Shown: in pieces, positions 27,053 to 35,983 of the stretch | How positions within the stretch are numbered: the first letter of the stretch is position 1 | Layout: each line of letters begins with the position of its first letter | Assembly (NCBI GenBank): GCA_004791255.1 | Contig: SRUQ01000013.1 | Location: 35,538-99,537 of the forward strand | Length of the DNA stretch: 64,000 nt | From: a bacterium M00.F.Ca.ET.205.01.1.1 | Lineage (GTDB): Bacteria > Pseudomonadota > Alphaproteobacteria > Rhizobiales > Rhizobiaceae | Direction of reading: 5' to 3' | The notes under the pieces: model-generated | Seen by the model: the letters and a program-made list of their open reading frames with translations, nothing else | Databases searched by the model: none | Told to the model about the DNA's origin: nothing | Position numbers and translations under genes: made by a program

Positions 27053-28393
27053 ATGACGCAAGTTTCACCAGTCCCGCCGCTCGGCGTGCGTGAAAATTTC
27101 ATCCTCGACGACCGCATCCGCGGCGTGCCGCCCGGCACCGCCGGGCTGGACAGCAGCCTGGTCGGGCAGCAAGGCTGGCATCCGGCCGATGGCGCGATGT
27201 CACTGCCTATGCTCACCCTCGACGAGGCGGCCTTCGCCGCCAACCGCGACCTGTTCCTGCGCTATGCCAAGGAGCAGGGTGTCGCGGTGGCGCCACATGC
27301 CAAGACACCGATGGCGCCAGATCTCGCCCGGTCGCTGGTCGAGGCCGGCGCCTGGGGCACGACCGTCGCCGACGTCAGGCAGGCGAGCGTGATGCTCAAG
27401 GCCGGCCTTTCCCGGCTGATTCTCGCCAACGAGGTCGGCGGCGCGGGCGGCGCGAAGCGGCTGGCGGTGCTGGCCGGCGCCTGGCCGGAGGCCGAATTGT
27501 TCGCGTTCGCCGACTCTGTCGCGGCAGTGAATGCGCTGGCCGGCGCCTGGCGTGCCGATGCGGCGCTGGCTCCCTTGCGCGTGCTGGTCGAGCTTGGCGC
27601 GGGCAGGGCGGGCGCACGCAGCGTGGCCGAGGCCGAGGCGATCGCCGATGCCGTGACGGCGTCGGGCGGGCGCCTGCTGATCGCCGGCGTCGGCACCTAT
27701 GAGGGCGCCGCCGCGCAGCCCGATACGGCCCGTACCGATGCGGCGGTCGCGGGCCTGCTGGCGATGGCAGCGGATGTGTTCCTGCGGCTGCGCGCACGGC
27801 TTGGCGGCGAGGCGCCGCTGATCGTGACGGCCGGCGGCTCGGTGTTCTTCGACAGGGTTGTCGCCGATCTGTCGCCGGTCGTGTCGGGGGACGGCAAGGC
27901 GACGCTGGTGCTGCGCAGCGGTGCCATCTTTTTCCACGACCACGGAACCTATGACCGCTCGCTCGGCTCGCTCGATGCCCGCCATGGGTTCGCGATCGGT
28001 GGCGAGGCCGCGTCAGCGCGGCAATTGTTCCGGCCGGCGCTGCGCCTGTGGGCCGAAGTGCTGTCGCGGCCGGAGCCCGGCTTGGCGATCTGCGGCATGG
28101 GCATGCGCGACGTGTCCTTCGACCAGGGATTTCCGACGCCGGTCGCCGTCTATCGCGCCGGCCAGCGCCTGTCCGATGCGCGGCCGGACGCCAAGGTGAT
28201 CAAGCTGAACGACCAGCATGCCTTCCTGTCGCTGGAGGCATTGTCGCAGGAGGCGGGTTCGGAGCTGGCCGTCGGCGACGTCATCGAGTTCGGCATCTCG
28301 CACCCCTGCACCTGCCTCGACCGCTATCGCGTCATCTTCGGTGTCGACGCGACCGGGCATGTCCGCCATGCCTTCCCGACTTTCTTCGGCTGA
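27053..28393 (+). CDS. Fold-type III PLP enzyme, D-serine dehydratase / D-threonine aldolase-like
   Basis: A 446-aa enzyme with ATG 27053 and AAAGGGG upstream. The N-terminal alanine-racemase barrel carries the PLP lysine, Lys84, in APHAKTP. The C-terminal beta domain has DQHAFLSLE and HPCTCLD (His417, Cys419), which correspond to the zinc-binding His and Cys of eukaryotic-type D-serine dehydratases. It probably eliminates water or cleaves a beta-hydroxy D-amino acid. The RidA gene 46 bp downstream fits, because RidA hydrolyses the enamine made by such dehydratases. It is divergent from the amidohydrolase with a 59-bp gap. Confidence 0.88.
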   Translation: MTQVSPVPPLGVRENFILDDRIRGVPPGTAGLDSSLVGQQGWHPADGAMSLPMLTLDEAAFAANRDLFLRYAKEQGVAVAPHAKTPMAPDLARSLVEAGAWGTTVADVRQASVMLKAGLSRLILANEVGGAGGAKRLAVLAGAWPEAELFAFADSVAAVNALAGAWRADAALAPLRVLVELGAGRAGARSVAEAEAIADAVTASGGRLLIAGVGTYEGAAAQPDTARTDAAVAGLLAMAADVFLRLRARLGGEAPLIVTAGGSVFFDRVVADLSPVVSGDGKATLVLRSGAIFFHDHGTYDRSLGSLDARHGFAIGGEAASARQLFRPALRLWAEVLSRPEPGLAICGMGMRDVSFDQGFPTPVAVYRAGQRLSDARPDAKVIKLNDQHAFLSLEALSQEAGSELAVGDVIEFGISHPCTCLDRYRVIFGVDATGHVRHAFPTFFG

Positions 28394-28439
28394 CCTGATG
28401 CGCGGCGGCCAAGACAAAATGAACCTGAAAGGATCCAAT

Positions 28440-28784
28440 ATGATCAAGTATTTCCAGTCCGGCACGCGCATGTCGCAGGCGGTCGTCTATGGCGGCCTCG
28501 TCCACATTGCCGGCCAGGTGCCCGACAATCGCAAGGCCGGCATCGAAGGCCAGACCAGCGACGTGCTGGCCAAGATCGACGCGCTGCTGGCGGAGGCCGG
28601 CAGCAGCAAGTCGAAGCTGGTGGCGGTCAACATCTTCCTGCCGCAGATCGGCGATTTCGACGCCATGAACAGTGTCTACGATGCCTGGGTCGATCCGGAG
28701 CGTCTGCCGGCCCGCGCCTGCGTCGAGGCCCGTCTCGCCGATCCCGATCTGCGCATCGAAATCACGGCGATGGCGGCGGTCTGA
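28440..28784 (+). CDS. RidA-family enamine/imine deaminase
   Basis: A 114-aa protein of the RidA/YjgF/UK114 family. ATG 28440 has GAAAGGATCC upstream. The VHIAGQVPD strand, GQTSDVLAKIDALLAEAGS helix and RACVEARLADPD (the arginine-containing substrate loop) are present. RidA proteins form trimers and hydrolyse reactive 2-aminoacrylate-type intermediates to ketoacids and ammonia. Placed directly after the PLP enzyme and 2 bp before the deacylase, it probably acts on their pathway intermediate. Confidence 0.92.
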   Translation: MIKYFQSGTRMSQAVVYGGLVHIAGQVPDNRKAGIEGQTSDVLAKIDALLAEAGSSKSKLVAVNIFLPQIGDFDAMNSVYDAWVDPERLPARACVEARLADPDLRIEITAMAAV

Positions 28785-28786
28785 CC

Positions 28787-29794
28787 ATGCACACCGGTCT
28801 CTCCCACACGCTCGATTTCGAGCGCGACGGCAAGGTGTTCAGCCATCTCAGCATCCCGTTCTCGGTCGACCGCTCGCCCTACTTCCAGGTCAAGGTGCCG
28901 ATCTGCCTGATCCGCAACGGCGAGGGGCCGACGGTGCTGCTGATGGCTGGCAACCATGGCGACGAATATGAGGGCGAACTGTCGCTGGCCCGACTGATCC
29001 GCCGGCTGGCGCCGGCCGACATCAGGGGCCGCGTCACCATCCTGCCGATGGCCAACGCGCCGGCGGTGATGGCCGCCAAACGCTGTTCGCCGCTCGATGG
29101 TGGCAATCTCAACCGGGCCTTTCCGGGCGACCCGGCGGGCACGCCGACCGGCCGGCTCGCCAATTTCCTGGAAACGGAACTGTTCCCGCGCCATGACGTC
29201 GTTTTCGACATCCATTCGGGGGGCACCTCGATGGAGCATTTGCCGACCGCGCTGGTCGAACGCAATGCCGATCCCGATCGCCACAGGCGTGGCGTCGAAC
29301 TGATGCGCACGCTCGGCATGCCCTATGGCTTCGTGGCCGACAATGGGCAGATATCGCCCACTTCGATGGGCGCGGCGCGCCGGGCCGGCGCCATCGGCGT
29401 CAGCGGCGAGTTCGGCGGCGGCGGCACGGCGACGGTCGCCTCGATGGCGATCACCACCCGCGCCATCGACAGGCTGCTGGCTGCCACAGGCGTCATCGCC
29501 GGTCCGGCTCCCGGATCGGCTGATGAAACCGCGCCGACCCGCCTGCTGTCGCTATCGCGCCACAGCCAGGGCATCTATGCGACGCGGCGCGGCTGGTTCG
29601 AGCCCGCCGTCGCCCTGGGTCATGGCGTGGCGGCGGGGCAGCTCGCCGGCTGGTATCACGATCTTGAGCGGCTCGAGCTTGCCGAAGAGCCGTTGCATTT
29701 TGCCGAAAGCGGCATCGTCCTGTCGCGCCGGCTGCACACGATGTGCGAGGCCGGCGACTGCCTGATGCAAGTGGCCGAACCGGTGGACGGCTGA
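28787..29794 (+). CDS. Succinylglutamate desuccinylase / aspartoacylase-type zinc deacylase
   Basis: A 335-aa M14-like enzyme. Zinc ligands are visible as His57 and Glu60 in GNHGDEYEG and His143 in DIHSGGTS. The subgroup resembles N-alpha-acetyl-diaminobutyrate deacetylase (DoeB) and other AstE relatives, which remove an acyl group from an amino acid. The gene lies 2 bp after ridA, in an apparent operon PLP enzyme-RidA-deacylase-unknown. An N-acylated amino acid as pathway substrate is inferred from this order. Confidence 0.88.
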   Translation: MHTGLSHTLDFERDGKVFSHLSIPFSVDRSPYFQVKVPICLIRNGEGPTVLLMAGNHGDEYEGELSLARLIRRLAPADIRGRVTILPMANAPAVMAAKRCSPLDGGNLNRAFPGDPAGTPTGRLANFLETELFPRHDVVFDIHSGGTSMEHLPTALVERNADPDRHRRGVELMRTLGMPYGFVADNGQISPTSMGAARRAGAIGVSGEFGGGGTATVASMAITTRAIDRLLAATGVIAGPAPGSADETAPTRLLSLSRHSQGIYATRRGWFEPAVALGHGVAAGQLAGWYHDLERLELAEEPLHFAESGIVLSRRLHTMCEAGDCLMQVAEPVDG

Positions 29795-29833
29795 GAGCCA
29801 GCCGCGCAAACAGCCAGGAAACGAGGACATTCC

Positions 29834-31012
29834 ATGCAGCTTTCGATGTGGACCTATCCCTGGGATATTCAGGACCTGGGGTTCGAGGCGGTCGAGCGCG
29901 ACCTGCGCGAGCGGGCCGGGCTCAACATGATCAGCCTTTCCGCCTCCTATCATGCGGGCCGCTTCCTGCAGCCGCGCAGCCCGCGTCGAAAGGCCTATTT
30001 CCCGGAGGACGGCACGATCTATTTCCAGCCAACGCCATCGCGCTGGGCCGGGCTCGCCATCCAGCCGAAGGTCGCCGACGTGATCGCCGAAGGGGGCGAT
30101 GTGCTTGATGACCTCGTGCGCCGGCGCGAGGCGGGCGGGCTCGGCGTGTCCTGCTGGACAGTGTGCCTGCACAATACGCGGCTTGGCATGCTTCATCCGC
30201 AGGCGGTCACTCGCAATGCGTTCGGCGATGCCAACTACTACAATCTCTGTCCCTCGCACGCCGATGCGCGCGCCTATGTGCGCACTCTGGTCGAGGATCT
30301 GAGCCGCACCTATCGGCCGGACAGGATTGAACTCGAAAGCCCCTCCTTCATGGGGTTCGCGCATGAATACCACCATGAGAAGGACGGCGTCGGGCTGACG
30401 CCGGAAGACGAGTTCCTGCTGTCGCTGTGCTTCTGCCCATCCTGCCTTGCCCGGGCAGCGAGCGCCGGCGTCGACGGCGAAGCGGCGCGCCGGCTTGTCA
30501 GGCAATGGATCACTGAAACCTGCGAGCGCGCCGTGCCGCAACGGCGGTTTCCGGATTTCCCGGCACGCGGCCTCGATAGCTTTGCGCCATGGCCGCAATT
30601 GCATGCCTATCTCCTGTGGCGGTTCGAACCGGTCACCAGTTTCGTCGCCGAACTGCGCGAGGTGGCCGACCCGGCGACGAAGGTCGTCATCATCGACCTC
30701 AAGGAGGGCTGGCTCGGCGGCTGCGATCTCGCCGCACTCGGCAAGGTCTGCGACGGAGCAATCCTGTGCGCCTACGATATGCCGGGGGACGATGTGGCTG
30801 GTCTCGTGCAAGCCGGCCGCGCCGCGCTTGGCGCGGACAAATTCTTCGGCATCGGCTATCGGCTGTTCTACCCTGAAATGGCCGGCCCCGAGATCCTTGC
30901 CGCCAAGGTGAAGCCGGCGCTGGCGCCTGCTGTCGATGGCCTGAATTTCTACAATTACGGCCTGGTGCCCGCGGCGCGGCTGGACTGGGTGGGCAAGGCG
31001 CTTTCAGCTTAG
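29834..31012 (+). CDS. Unknown protein, TIM-barrel / glycoside-hydrolase-like
   Basis: A 392-aa protein with no signal peptide; GAGGACATTCC precedes ATG 29834. Patterns such as LNMISLSASYHAGRFL, DRIELESPSFMGFAHEYHHEKDG and VDGLNFYNYGLVP look like strands and loops of a barrel hydrolase, and Glu/His-rich loops could be catalytic. A CFCPSC pair of cysteines at about residue 200 may bind metal. I cannot name the family. It is last gene of the PLP-RidA-deacylase row, so a role in the same pathway is likely. It ends 2 bp from the convergent VOC gene. Confidence 0.7.
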   Translation: MQLSMWTYPWDIQDLGFEAVERDLRERAGLNMISLSASYHAGRFLQPRSPRRKAYFPEDGTIYFQPTPSRWAGLAIQPKVADVIAEGGDVLDDLVRRREAGGLGVSCWTVCLHNTRLGMLHPQAVTRNAFGDANYYNLCPSHADARAYVRTLVEDLSRTYRPDRIELESPSFMGFAHEYHHEKDGVGLTPEDEFLLSLCFCPSCLARAASAGVDGEAARRLVRQWITETCERAVPQRRFPDFPARGLDSFAPWPQLHAYLLWRFEPVTSFVAELREVADPATKVVIIDLKEGWLGGCDLAALGKVCDGAILCAYDMPGDDVAGLVQAGRAALGADKFFGIGYRLFYPEMAGPEILAAKVKPALAPAVDGLNFYNYGLVPAARLDWVGKALSA

Positions 31013-31014
31013 TC

Positions 31015-31434
31015 TTACCAGTCGGCGACGCGGTCGCCGCCGGTGAATTGCGCGCTTCTGGCGGTGTATTCGAAGAGCTCGATCTTCACGCCGTTGGGGT
31101 CGCGCAGCCAGGCCTGGTAGGTGTCGTCGCAGGCAAGTTTCCGGGCGGTGACCTCGACGCCGCTTGACGTGATATGCGCGATCGCGGCGGCGATGTCTTC
31201 CACTTCGAGGCAAAGATGGTTGATCTGGTCCGTCTCGCTGAACCGGGCGCCGTCCTTGCGGAACACCTCGACATGGCTGCGGCCGCCGCAATTGAGGTAG
31301 AAACCGAAGACCTCGCCGTCGCGCAGAAAATTGAACTGGATCTCCATGCCGAGGACATCCCGGTAGAAACGCCGCGTCTCCTCGAGATTGTTGGCGAAGA
31401 TGCAGACATGGGCGAGTTGCTTGACTTTGATCAT
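31015..31434 (-). CDS. VOC-family (glyoxalase/dioxygenase fold) protein
   Basis: A 139-aa single-domain vicinal oxygen chelate protein. QLAHVCIFANNLEETRRFYRDVLGMEI is the first beta-alpha-beta module with a possible metal His in the first strand; NHLCLEVEDI carries a second His, and DPNGVKIELFEY ends the fold with the usual Glu. It may be a lyase, isomerase or dioxygenase; the substrate is unknown. It is convergent with the TIM-barrel gene. Confidence 0.9.
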   Translation of the reverse strand: MIKVKQLAHVCIFANNLEETRRFYRDVLGMEIQFNFLRDGEVFGFYLNCGGRSHVEVFRKDGARFSETDQINHLCLEVEDIAAAIAHITSSGVEVTARKLACDDTYQAWLRDPNGVKIELFEYTARSAQFTGGDRVADW

Positions 31435-31476
31435 GGCTGGTTCCTGCGACTAGTTGGGCAGTGCGCGAAGCCGTGC

Positions 31477-31767
31477 CTACTCACCCAAAGATAGATCGAA
31501 GGGTAAGTACATGCCGTAAATACCCAAACCACCGAATATCCAAGATAGCGTCACAATTACGCGCGTGCCGTCTCCCGACCTCACGGGATCCAGCTTCGTT
31601 TGGAGCAATACCCATCCAGAGAAGACGGTAAGGCAGGCGCACTGGACGAACATTGCGATGAAAATGCTCTTTGGGTGGATGGGGCGCAACAAAATGCCTG
31701 CAATTCCTATCGCGATGAAAATGGCAATCAATGCCTTGTAACGAAGACGTAGCGGCGGCTGGTTCAT
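31477..31767 (-). CDS. Small membrane protein of unknown function
   Basis: A 96-aa protein; ATG 31767 has a GAGG site upstream and starts 13 bp after the amidase stop, so it is probably co-transcribed with the amidase. Three hydrophobic stretches are visible (ALIAIFIAIGIAGILL, SIFIAMFVQCACLTVFSGWVLL, VIVTLSWIFGGLGIYGMYL), so it should be an inner-membrane protein with about three TM helices. No family recognised. The base composition is less GC-rich than the amidase. Confidence 0.65.
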   Translation of the reverse strand: MNQPPLRLRYKALIAIFIAIGIAGILLRPIHPKSIFIAMFVQCACLTVFSGWVLLQTKLDPVRSGDGTRVIVTLSWIFGGLGIYGMYLPFDLSLGE

Positions 31768-31780
31768 TCCGGCACTTACC

Positions 31781-33808
31781 TCACCCAATTCCGCCGGTGA
31801 CCGTATAGGCGCCAGCGCTGCGCCCATCCTCCAGCTGCACCATCGCCGTCACGACCGAGCCATATGAGCCGCGCCAGACGCTGTGGAAGCGCCGGTGCTC
31901 GGTGGCTGGAACGAGTGCGCGGCCGGTGAACCGCGCGCCGGCCCGCTGCATGAGCACGGCCTGTCCATTGACATGAACCTGAACGCCGGCTGCTTCAGCA
32001 TCGGGAGCTTCGCCTGGCAGGTCGAGCGTGATCACGATTTCATCCTGGTCGCCCAAAATCCGCGTCTCGGCGGCAAGCGCGATTGCGAGCGGCGGCCCGT
32101 TGCCGTTGTCGGCTCGCGCGAGCCGTCGCGAAAAGACATCGTCAGCCAGTTCTGGCGTGCGCGGCGGGCGGGTGCGGCGCTGGGTCGAGCGCTCGTAGTC
32201 GCCGGCCAAGCGGAGCAGCCTTTCGTCGTCATAGGCCTTGCCGGCGAAGGTCAGGCCGACCGGCATGCCGATATCGGCCATGGTGCCCATCGGTACGGTG
32301 ACGGTCGGGATGCCGAAATGGCGCCAGACCAGATTGCCGTTGGCGACCCAGGTGCCGTTGCGCCAGGCAAGCGTGGCCGAGCCCTCGTTTGTGTCGGCGT
32401 CGGCCGGGCCGACGTCGGCGGCGGCGGGCAGCACCACGGCGTCGAGGCCGTTGGCATCCAGCCAGTCCTCGAAGTCGATGCGCCGTGTCGCTTCCAGCCC
32501 CTTGACGCCTTCTACGAGGGTCGGAATTTCGGGCATCGACGTGACGCCGGATTTCGCCCGCTCGACATACTCCGCCAGGTCGAAGCCGCCCTCATAGCGG
32601 TCGGGCAAGGTGCCCGGCGGCTGCGGGAAGATTTTCGGGCCGTCGACCGAAGCGAGATCGGGCAGATCAGGATCGGCATTGGCACGCAGGAAATCGTCCC
32701 AGGCCCAGATGCAGAGGTCCCAGATTTCGCGGTCGGCGAAATCCGGCGGCACCAGTCCGCGCTCGACCATGGTGCGGGTGCCCGGGCGGTCGCGCTCATA
32801 GTTGGAGACGACGGGAAAATCGACTTCTATCACCTCGGCGCCAAGCCGACGCAGATCGGCCGCCGCCTGTTCCCACAGAGCCAGCACCGAGGCGCGGGTT
32901 TCGATCGGGGCATTGGCGCCGCTGTCGCGGCCGATATACATGCGCGGCACACCGAGGCGCTTGCCTTTCAACGATCCCGCCAGCGTGAGATCGGTATAGC
33001 GTTGCGGTCGTACCTCGGAGCTTTTGGGAAGCGCGACCCAAGGCTGGGCGCGCCAGAAATCGCCTCGCGTTTGCGGGTCGTCGGCGACGATGACGTCGAG
33101 CAGTTCCAGCATGTCGGGCACGCTGCGTGTGTGCGGCACGACGACATCCATGGTCGGCACCAATGGCCAGTTGCCGCGCACCGAAATGACGCCGCGCGAG
33201 GGCGTGTAGGCGACCAGCGCGTTGTTGCTGGCCGGTGCGCGGCCGGACGACCAGGTTTCCTCGCCGAGCCCGAAGGCGCAGAAGCTGGCCGCCGTCGCCG
33301 TGCCGGAGCCGTTCGACGAGCCGGACGCGAAGGCGGCGGTCAGATAGTCGCCGTTATAGGGGCTTTCGGCACGGCCATAGACGCCGCGCTGCATGCCGCC
33401 ATTGGCCATGGGCGGCATGTTGGTGAGGCCGATCAGCACCGCGCCGCCGGCACGCAGCCTGGCGATGGTGAAGGCGTCCTCATTGGCGATGAGTTTCTCG
33501 AAGGCGGGCGAGCCGGCGGCCACCGTCAGGCCCGACACCTTGTAGCTGTCCTTGGCGGTGTAGGGGATGCCGTCGAGCGGCCCGAGCGTCTTGCCGTTCT
33601 GCCGGCGCCGGTCGGATGCGGCGGCCTCCTCGAACATGGCAGGATTGAGCACCGGGACGGCGTTGAGGCTGATGCCGTGGCGGTCGAAATGCGCAATGCG
33701 CCTGAGATAGGCCCCGACCAGTTCGACGCTGGTGACGGTGCCTTCACCGAGCCCCTGGCGCAATTGTGCGATCGTCGCTTCGACGAGGTGAAGGCTGGCA
33801 TCGGTCAT
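31781..33808 (-). CDS. Amidase-signature hydrolase with extra C-terminal domain
   Basis: A 675-aa protein; ATG 33808 starts directly at the conserved amidase N-terminus (HLVEATIAQLRQGL). The amidase signature is visible: Lys in GIPYTAKDSYKV, the Ser-rich ASGSSNGSGTATAA and the nucleophile region EETWSSGRAPAS. It hydrolyses a C-N bond of an unknown amide. Typical members have about 460-500 residues. Here, after about residue 540, there is an extra region of roughly 100-130 residues with beta-strand character (DEIVITLDLPG, VQVHVNGQAVLM, RFTGRALVPA) that looks like an Ig-like accessory domain. No signal peptide is seen. Confidence 0.88.
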   Translation of the reverse strand: MTDASLHLVEATIAQLRQGLGEGTVTSVELVGAYLRRIAHFDRHGISLNAVPVLNPAMFEEAAASDRRRQNGKTLGPLDGIPYTAKDSYKVSGLTVAAGSPAFEKLIANEDAFTIARLRAGGAVLIGLTNMPPMANGGMQRGVYGRAESPYNGDYLTAAFASGSSNGSGTATAASFCAFGLGEETWSSGRAPASNNALVAYTPSRGVISVRGNWPLVPTMDVVVPHTRSVPDMLELLDVIVADDPQTRGDFWRAQPWVALPKSSEVRPQRYTDLTLAGSLKGKRLGVPRMYIGRDSGANAPIETRASVLALWEQAAADLRRLGAEVIEVDFPVVSNYERDRPGTRTMVERGLVPPDFADREIWDLCIWAWDDFLRANADPDLPDLASVDGPKIFPQPPGTLPDRYEGGFDLAEYVERAKSGVTSMPEIPTLVEGVKGLEATRRIDFEDWLDANGLDAVVLPAAADVGPADADTNEGSATLAWRNGTWVANGNLVWRHFGIPTVTVPMGTMADIGMPVGLTFAGKAYDDERLLRLAGDYERSTQRRTRPPRTPELADDVFSRRLARADNGNGPPLAIALAAETRILGDQDEIVITLDLPGEAPDAEAAGVQVHVNGQAVLMQRAGARFTGRALVPATEHRRFHSVWRGSYGSVVTAMVQLEDGRSAGAYTVTGGIG

Positions 33809-34499
33809 CACTGGTTCCAGGCTATGGTTTTCACGCCATGGATGAGCGAGGCCGCCGGCTTCGGCAAGGGCCAATCGGCGATGCCGGCTGTCTTTGTCGG
33901 CACGCGCCTGTTTGATGATGCTTCCGCTTGCCTTGCTTCGATCCGCGGATTGCGATCCCGGTGTCTTCCATGTCACGCACTGCTCCCCGGAGAGCTGCCC
34001 CACGCCTCGTCAGCATTTCCGCATGTTTTATGGAAATTTTGCACGCGTAAAATCTAAAATGGTGCGCAGTGCTTTCGATCCTTTGCCGGCCCACCAACCC
34101 CTGTGACTTCAGTGCCTCAATGGCAAAAAAAGCACCCGACCGATGCAACCTCCGATGGATAGGTTGCGTTAGAGGGGGCTGGGGGTGGTGAGGTTTGCAT
34201 TGCAGCGTTTTGAGATTCTGAATGAGCCGACAGGCTCGTATTCCATCTTCGACAAATCCACGGAATTGCCAGTAACGGTGCGGGGCAGGGCCTTTGTCGG
34301 GCTCGGTCGGCACGAACTGCCGCTGGCCGTGCTTGCAGTCATGGAAATCGCAGGACCTGGCGACGGGCTCCTGCAACTTGCGATTTCAACGCGGAGTCAT
34401 TGTAATGACTTGCAAGTGCACGCCAAAGCTCGCAGAAGTTGCGATAAAGCATACAATCGGAGAAAACTGATAACACCATTCCAGCATGAGAGGGGAATC
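33809..34499. other. About 690 bp without a supported gene
   Basis: Lies between the amidase (minus) and a small plus-strand gene. Open frames on both strands have unusual Cys/His/Arg-rich translations with no family pattern. GC is lower than in the flanks, especially 34010-34060 and 34380-34490, which is compatible with promoters or with old decayed DNA. Only the Shine-Dalgarno GAGAGGGG just before 34500 is clear. Confidence 0.4.
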
Positions 34500-34700
34500 A
34501 TGTCTGATCAGAATGTCCTGGTCCGGGCGGCCATTGGACGGCTGCTTTCAGAGAAGACCGGGGCTACCTCGATATCGATGAAGGAAAGCATTGACGAGGT
34601 TTTGGGGCGAACGGGCTTTGCGCTGAGCGACGATAGCCTGCAGGATTTGTTGCTCGAGATGGCCGAAGCGCGGGGCATGCTGGTTGTTGTCGACATCTAG
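34500..34700 (+). CDS. Small protein of unknown function (66 aa)
   Basis: ATG 34500 has a strong GAGAGGGG site. The 66-residue product (begins SDQNVLVRAAIGRLLSEKTG) is a compact helical sequence with alternating hydrophobic and charged residues and a hydrophobic end (GMLVVVDI). It somewhat resembles short acyl-carrier-like or regulator stubs, but no phosphopantetheine motif is present. Codon use and the good ribosome-binding site support a real gene; the function is unknown. Confidence 0.55.
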   Translation: MSDQNVLVRAAIGRLLSEKTGATSISMKESIDEVLGRTGFALSDDSLQDLLLEMAEARGMLVVVDI

Positions 34701-34793
34701 AGCTCTTTGTTTCGACGAAATTCCCGGACGGAAAACCGCTCCACGTGCCGGCCAGACGGCCTCTTTCAGTCTTCCCCACCGGGCAAGGCGAAC

Positions 34794-35942
34794 TCACCCC
34801 AGCAGATTGCGTGCCGTGCGCATGAAGATCTTCGAGCCGATGGGGATCAGGTCGTCGGGAAAGTCGTAGTCGGGGTTGTGCAGCGCGGGGTAGCGTTCGC
34901 CGGCGCCGAGGAAGAACATCGCCGAGGCGGCGCTGTGGCCGAACAGGCCGAAATCCTCCGAGGCGCGCATCGGCAGGGCTTCCTCGCCGTGGACGACGCC
35001 TTCCTCGTCGAGGGCGCGTTGCAGATGCTCCACCGCTTGCGGAGCGTTGACGCTGGCGACGAAGATCTCGTGGTAGTCCCAACGGGCGGCAAGCCCGTGC
35101 CGGGCGGCGATTTCGGTGACCAGCGCTTCGGCCGCGGCGCACAGATCGGCCATGCGCTCGTCGCGGCGGGTGCGCAGCGTCGCCCACACCTCGGCATAGC
35201 CCGGCGCGATGCCGAACACGGCTTCGCCCATCGCAGCATGGGTGACGGTCAGCATGCTGAACGCGTCGTCGGCGAAGGTGCCGCGCCCGAGTTTCGGCAG
35301 CGCCGGCATCAGCTCGCTGATGGCGGGCATGGGCGAGATGCCGGTCTCGGGCATGGAGGAGTGCGCTGTCTTGCCGTCGAGCACGATTCGCATGCCGCGC
35401 GAGGCGCAGTTGACGACGCCGGGCTTCAATCGGACCTCGCCGAACGGCACGCCGGGCAGATTGTGCAGCGAGAACGCGAAATCCGGCGCGATCTCGCCGT
35501 AGCGCGGATCGGCGACCACGCCGGCGGCGCCATTGCCGGTTTCTTCCGCCGGCTGGAACATCAGCACGACGCGGCCGCTGGCCGGCCGCTGGCGCCCAAG
35601 CTGGCGGCCAAGGGCGGCGAGGATGGCGGTGTGCCCGTCATGGCCGCACATATGCGACTTGCCCGGCACTTGCGAGGCGTGCGGCACGCCTGACAGTTCC
35701 TCGATCGGCAGCGCGTCGAGTTCGGAGCGGAACAGCACCGTCGGCCCGGCCTTGCCGCTGTCATAGATCGCCGCCACGCCATGGCCGCCGAGGCCGGCCA
35801 GCACCTTGTCCGGCGCCGTATCGGCGAGGAACGTCACGACTTCCTGCGCCGTCCTGTCCTCCTCGTTGGAGATTTCCGGCTGCCGGTGCAGCTTGCGCCG
35901 CCATTCGGTGAGCTCGACGATGTCGCGGTTGGTGAGCGTCAC
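34794..35942 (-). CDS. M20-family amidohydrolase (hippurate hydrolase / IAA-amino acid hydrolase type)
   Basis: A 382-aa enzyme. GTG 35942 is preferred, with GGAGG nine bases upstream; a longer frame to 36032 would run into the intergenic repeat. Metal-binding motifs are visible: MCGHDGHTAIL, PAEETGNGAAGVV and LHNLPGVPFG, with ASEDFGLFG near the end. It removes an N-acyl or amide group from amino acid conjugates in the cytoplasm. The length is typical. It is a single gene, with a palindromic repeat just upstream. Confidence 0.9.
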   Translation of the reverse strand: MTLTNRDIVELTEWRRKLHRQPEISNEEDRTAQEVVTFLADTAPDKVLAGLGGHGVAAIYDSGKAGPTVLFRSELDALPIEELSGVPHASQVPGKSHMCGHDGHTAILAALGRQLGRQRPASGRVVLMFQPAEETGNGAAGVVADPRYGEIAPDFAFSLHNLPGVPFGEVRLKPGVVNCASRGMRIVLDGKTAHSSMPETGISPMPAISELMPALPKLGRGTFADDAFSMLTVTHAAMGEAVFGIAPGYAEVWATLRTRRDERMADLCAAAEALVTEIAARHGLAARWDYHEIFVASVNAPQAVEHLQRALDEEGVVHGEEALPMRASEDFGLFGHSAASAMFFLGAGERYPALHNPDYDFPDDLIPIGSKIFMRTARNLLG

Positions 35943-35983
35943 GCTGCTGCGCCTCCGTTTGTTCTGATGGGCTTCAGTGTCGC

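Noticed and set aside
33831..34376. 181-codon minus-strand frame
   Set aside because: Cys/His/Arg/Gln-rich translation without hydrophobic core; no ribosome-binding site.
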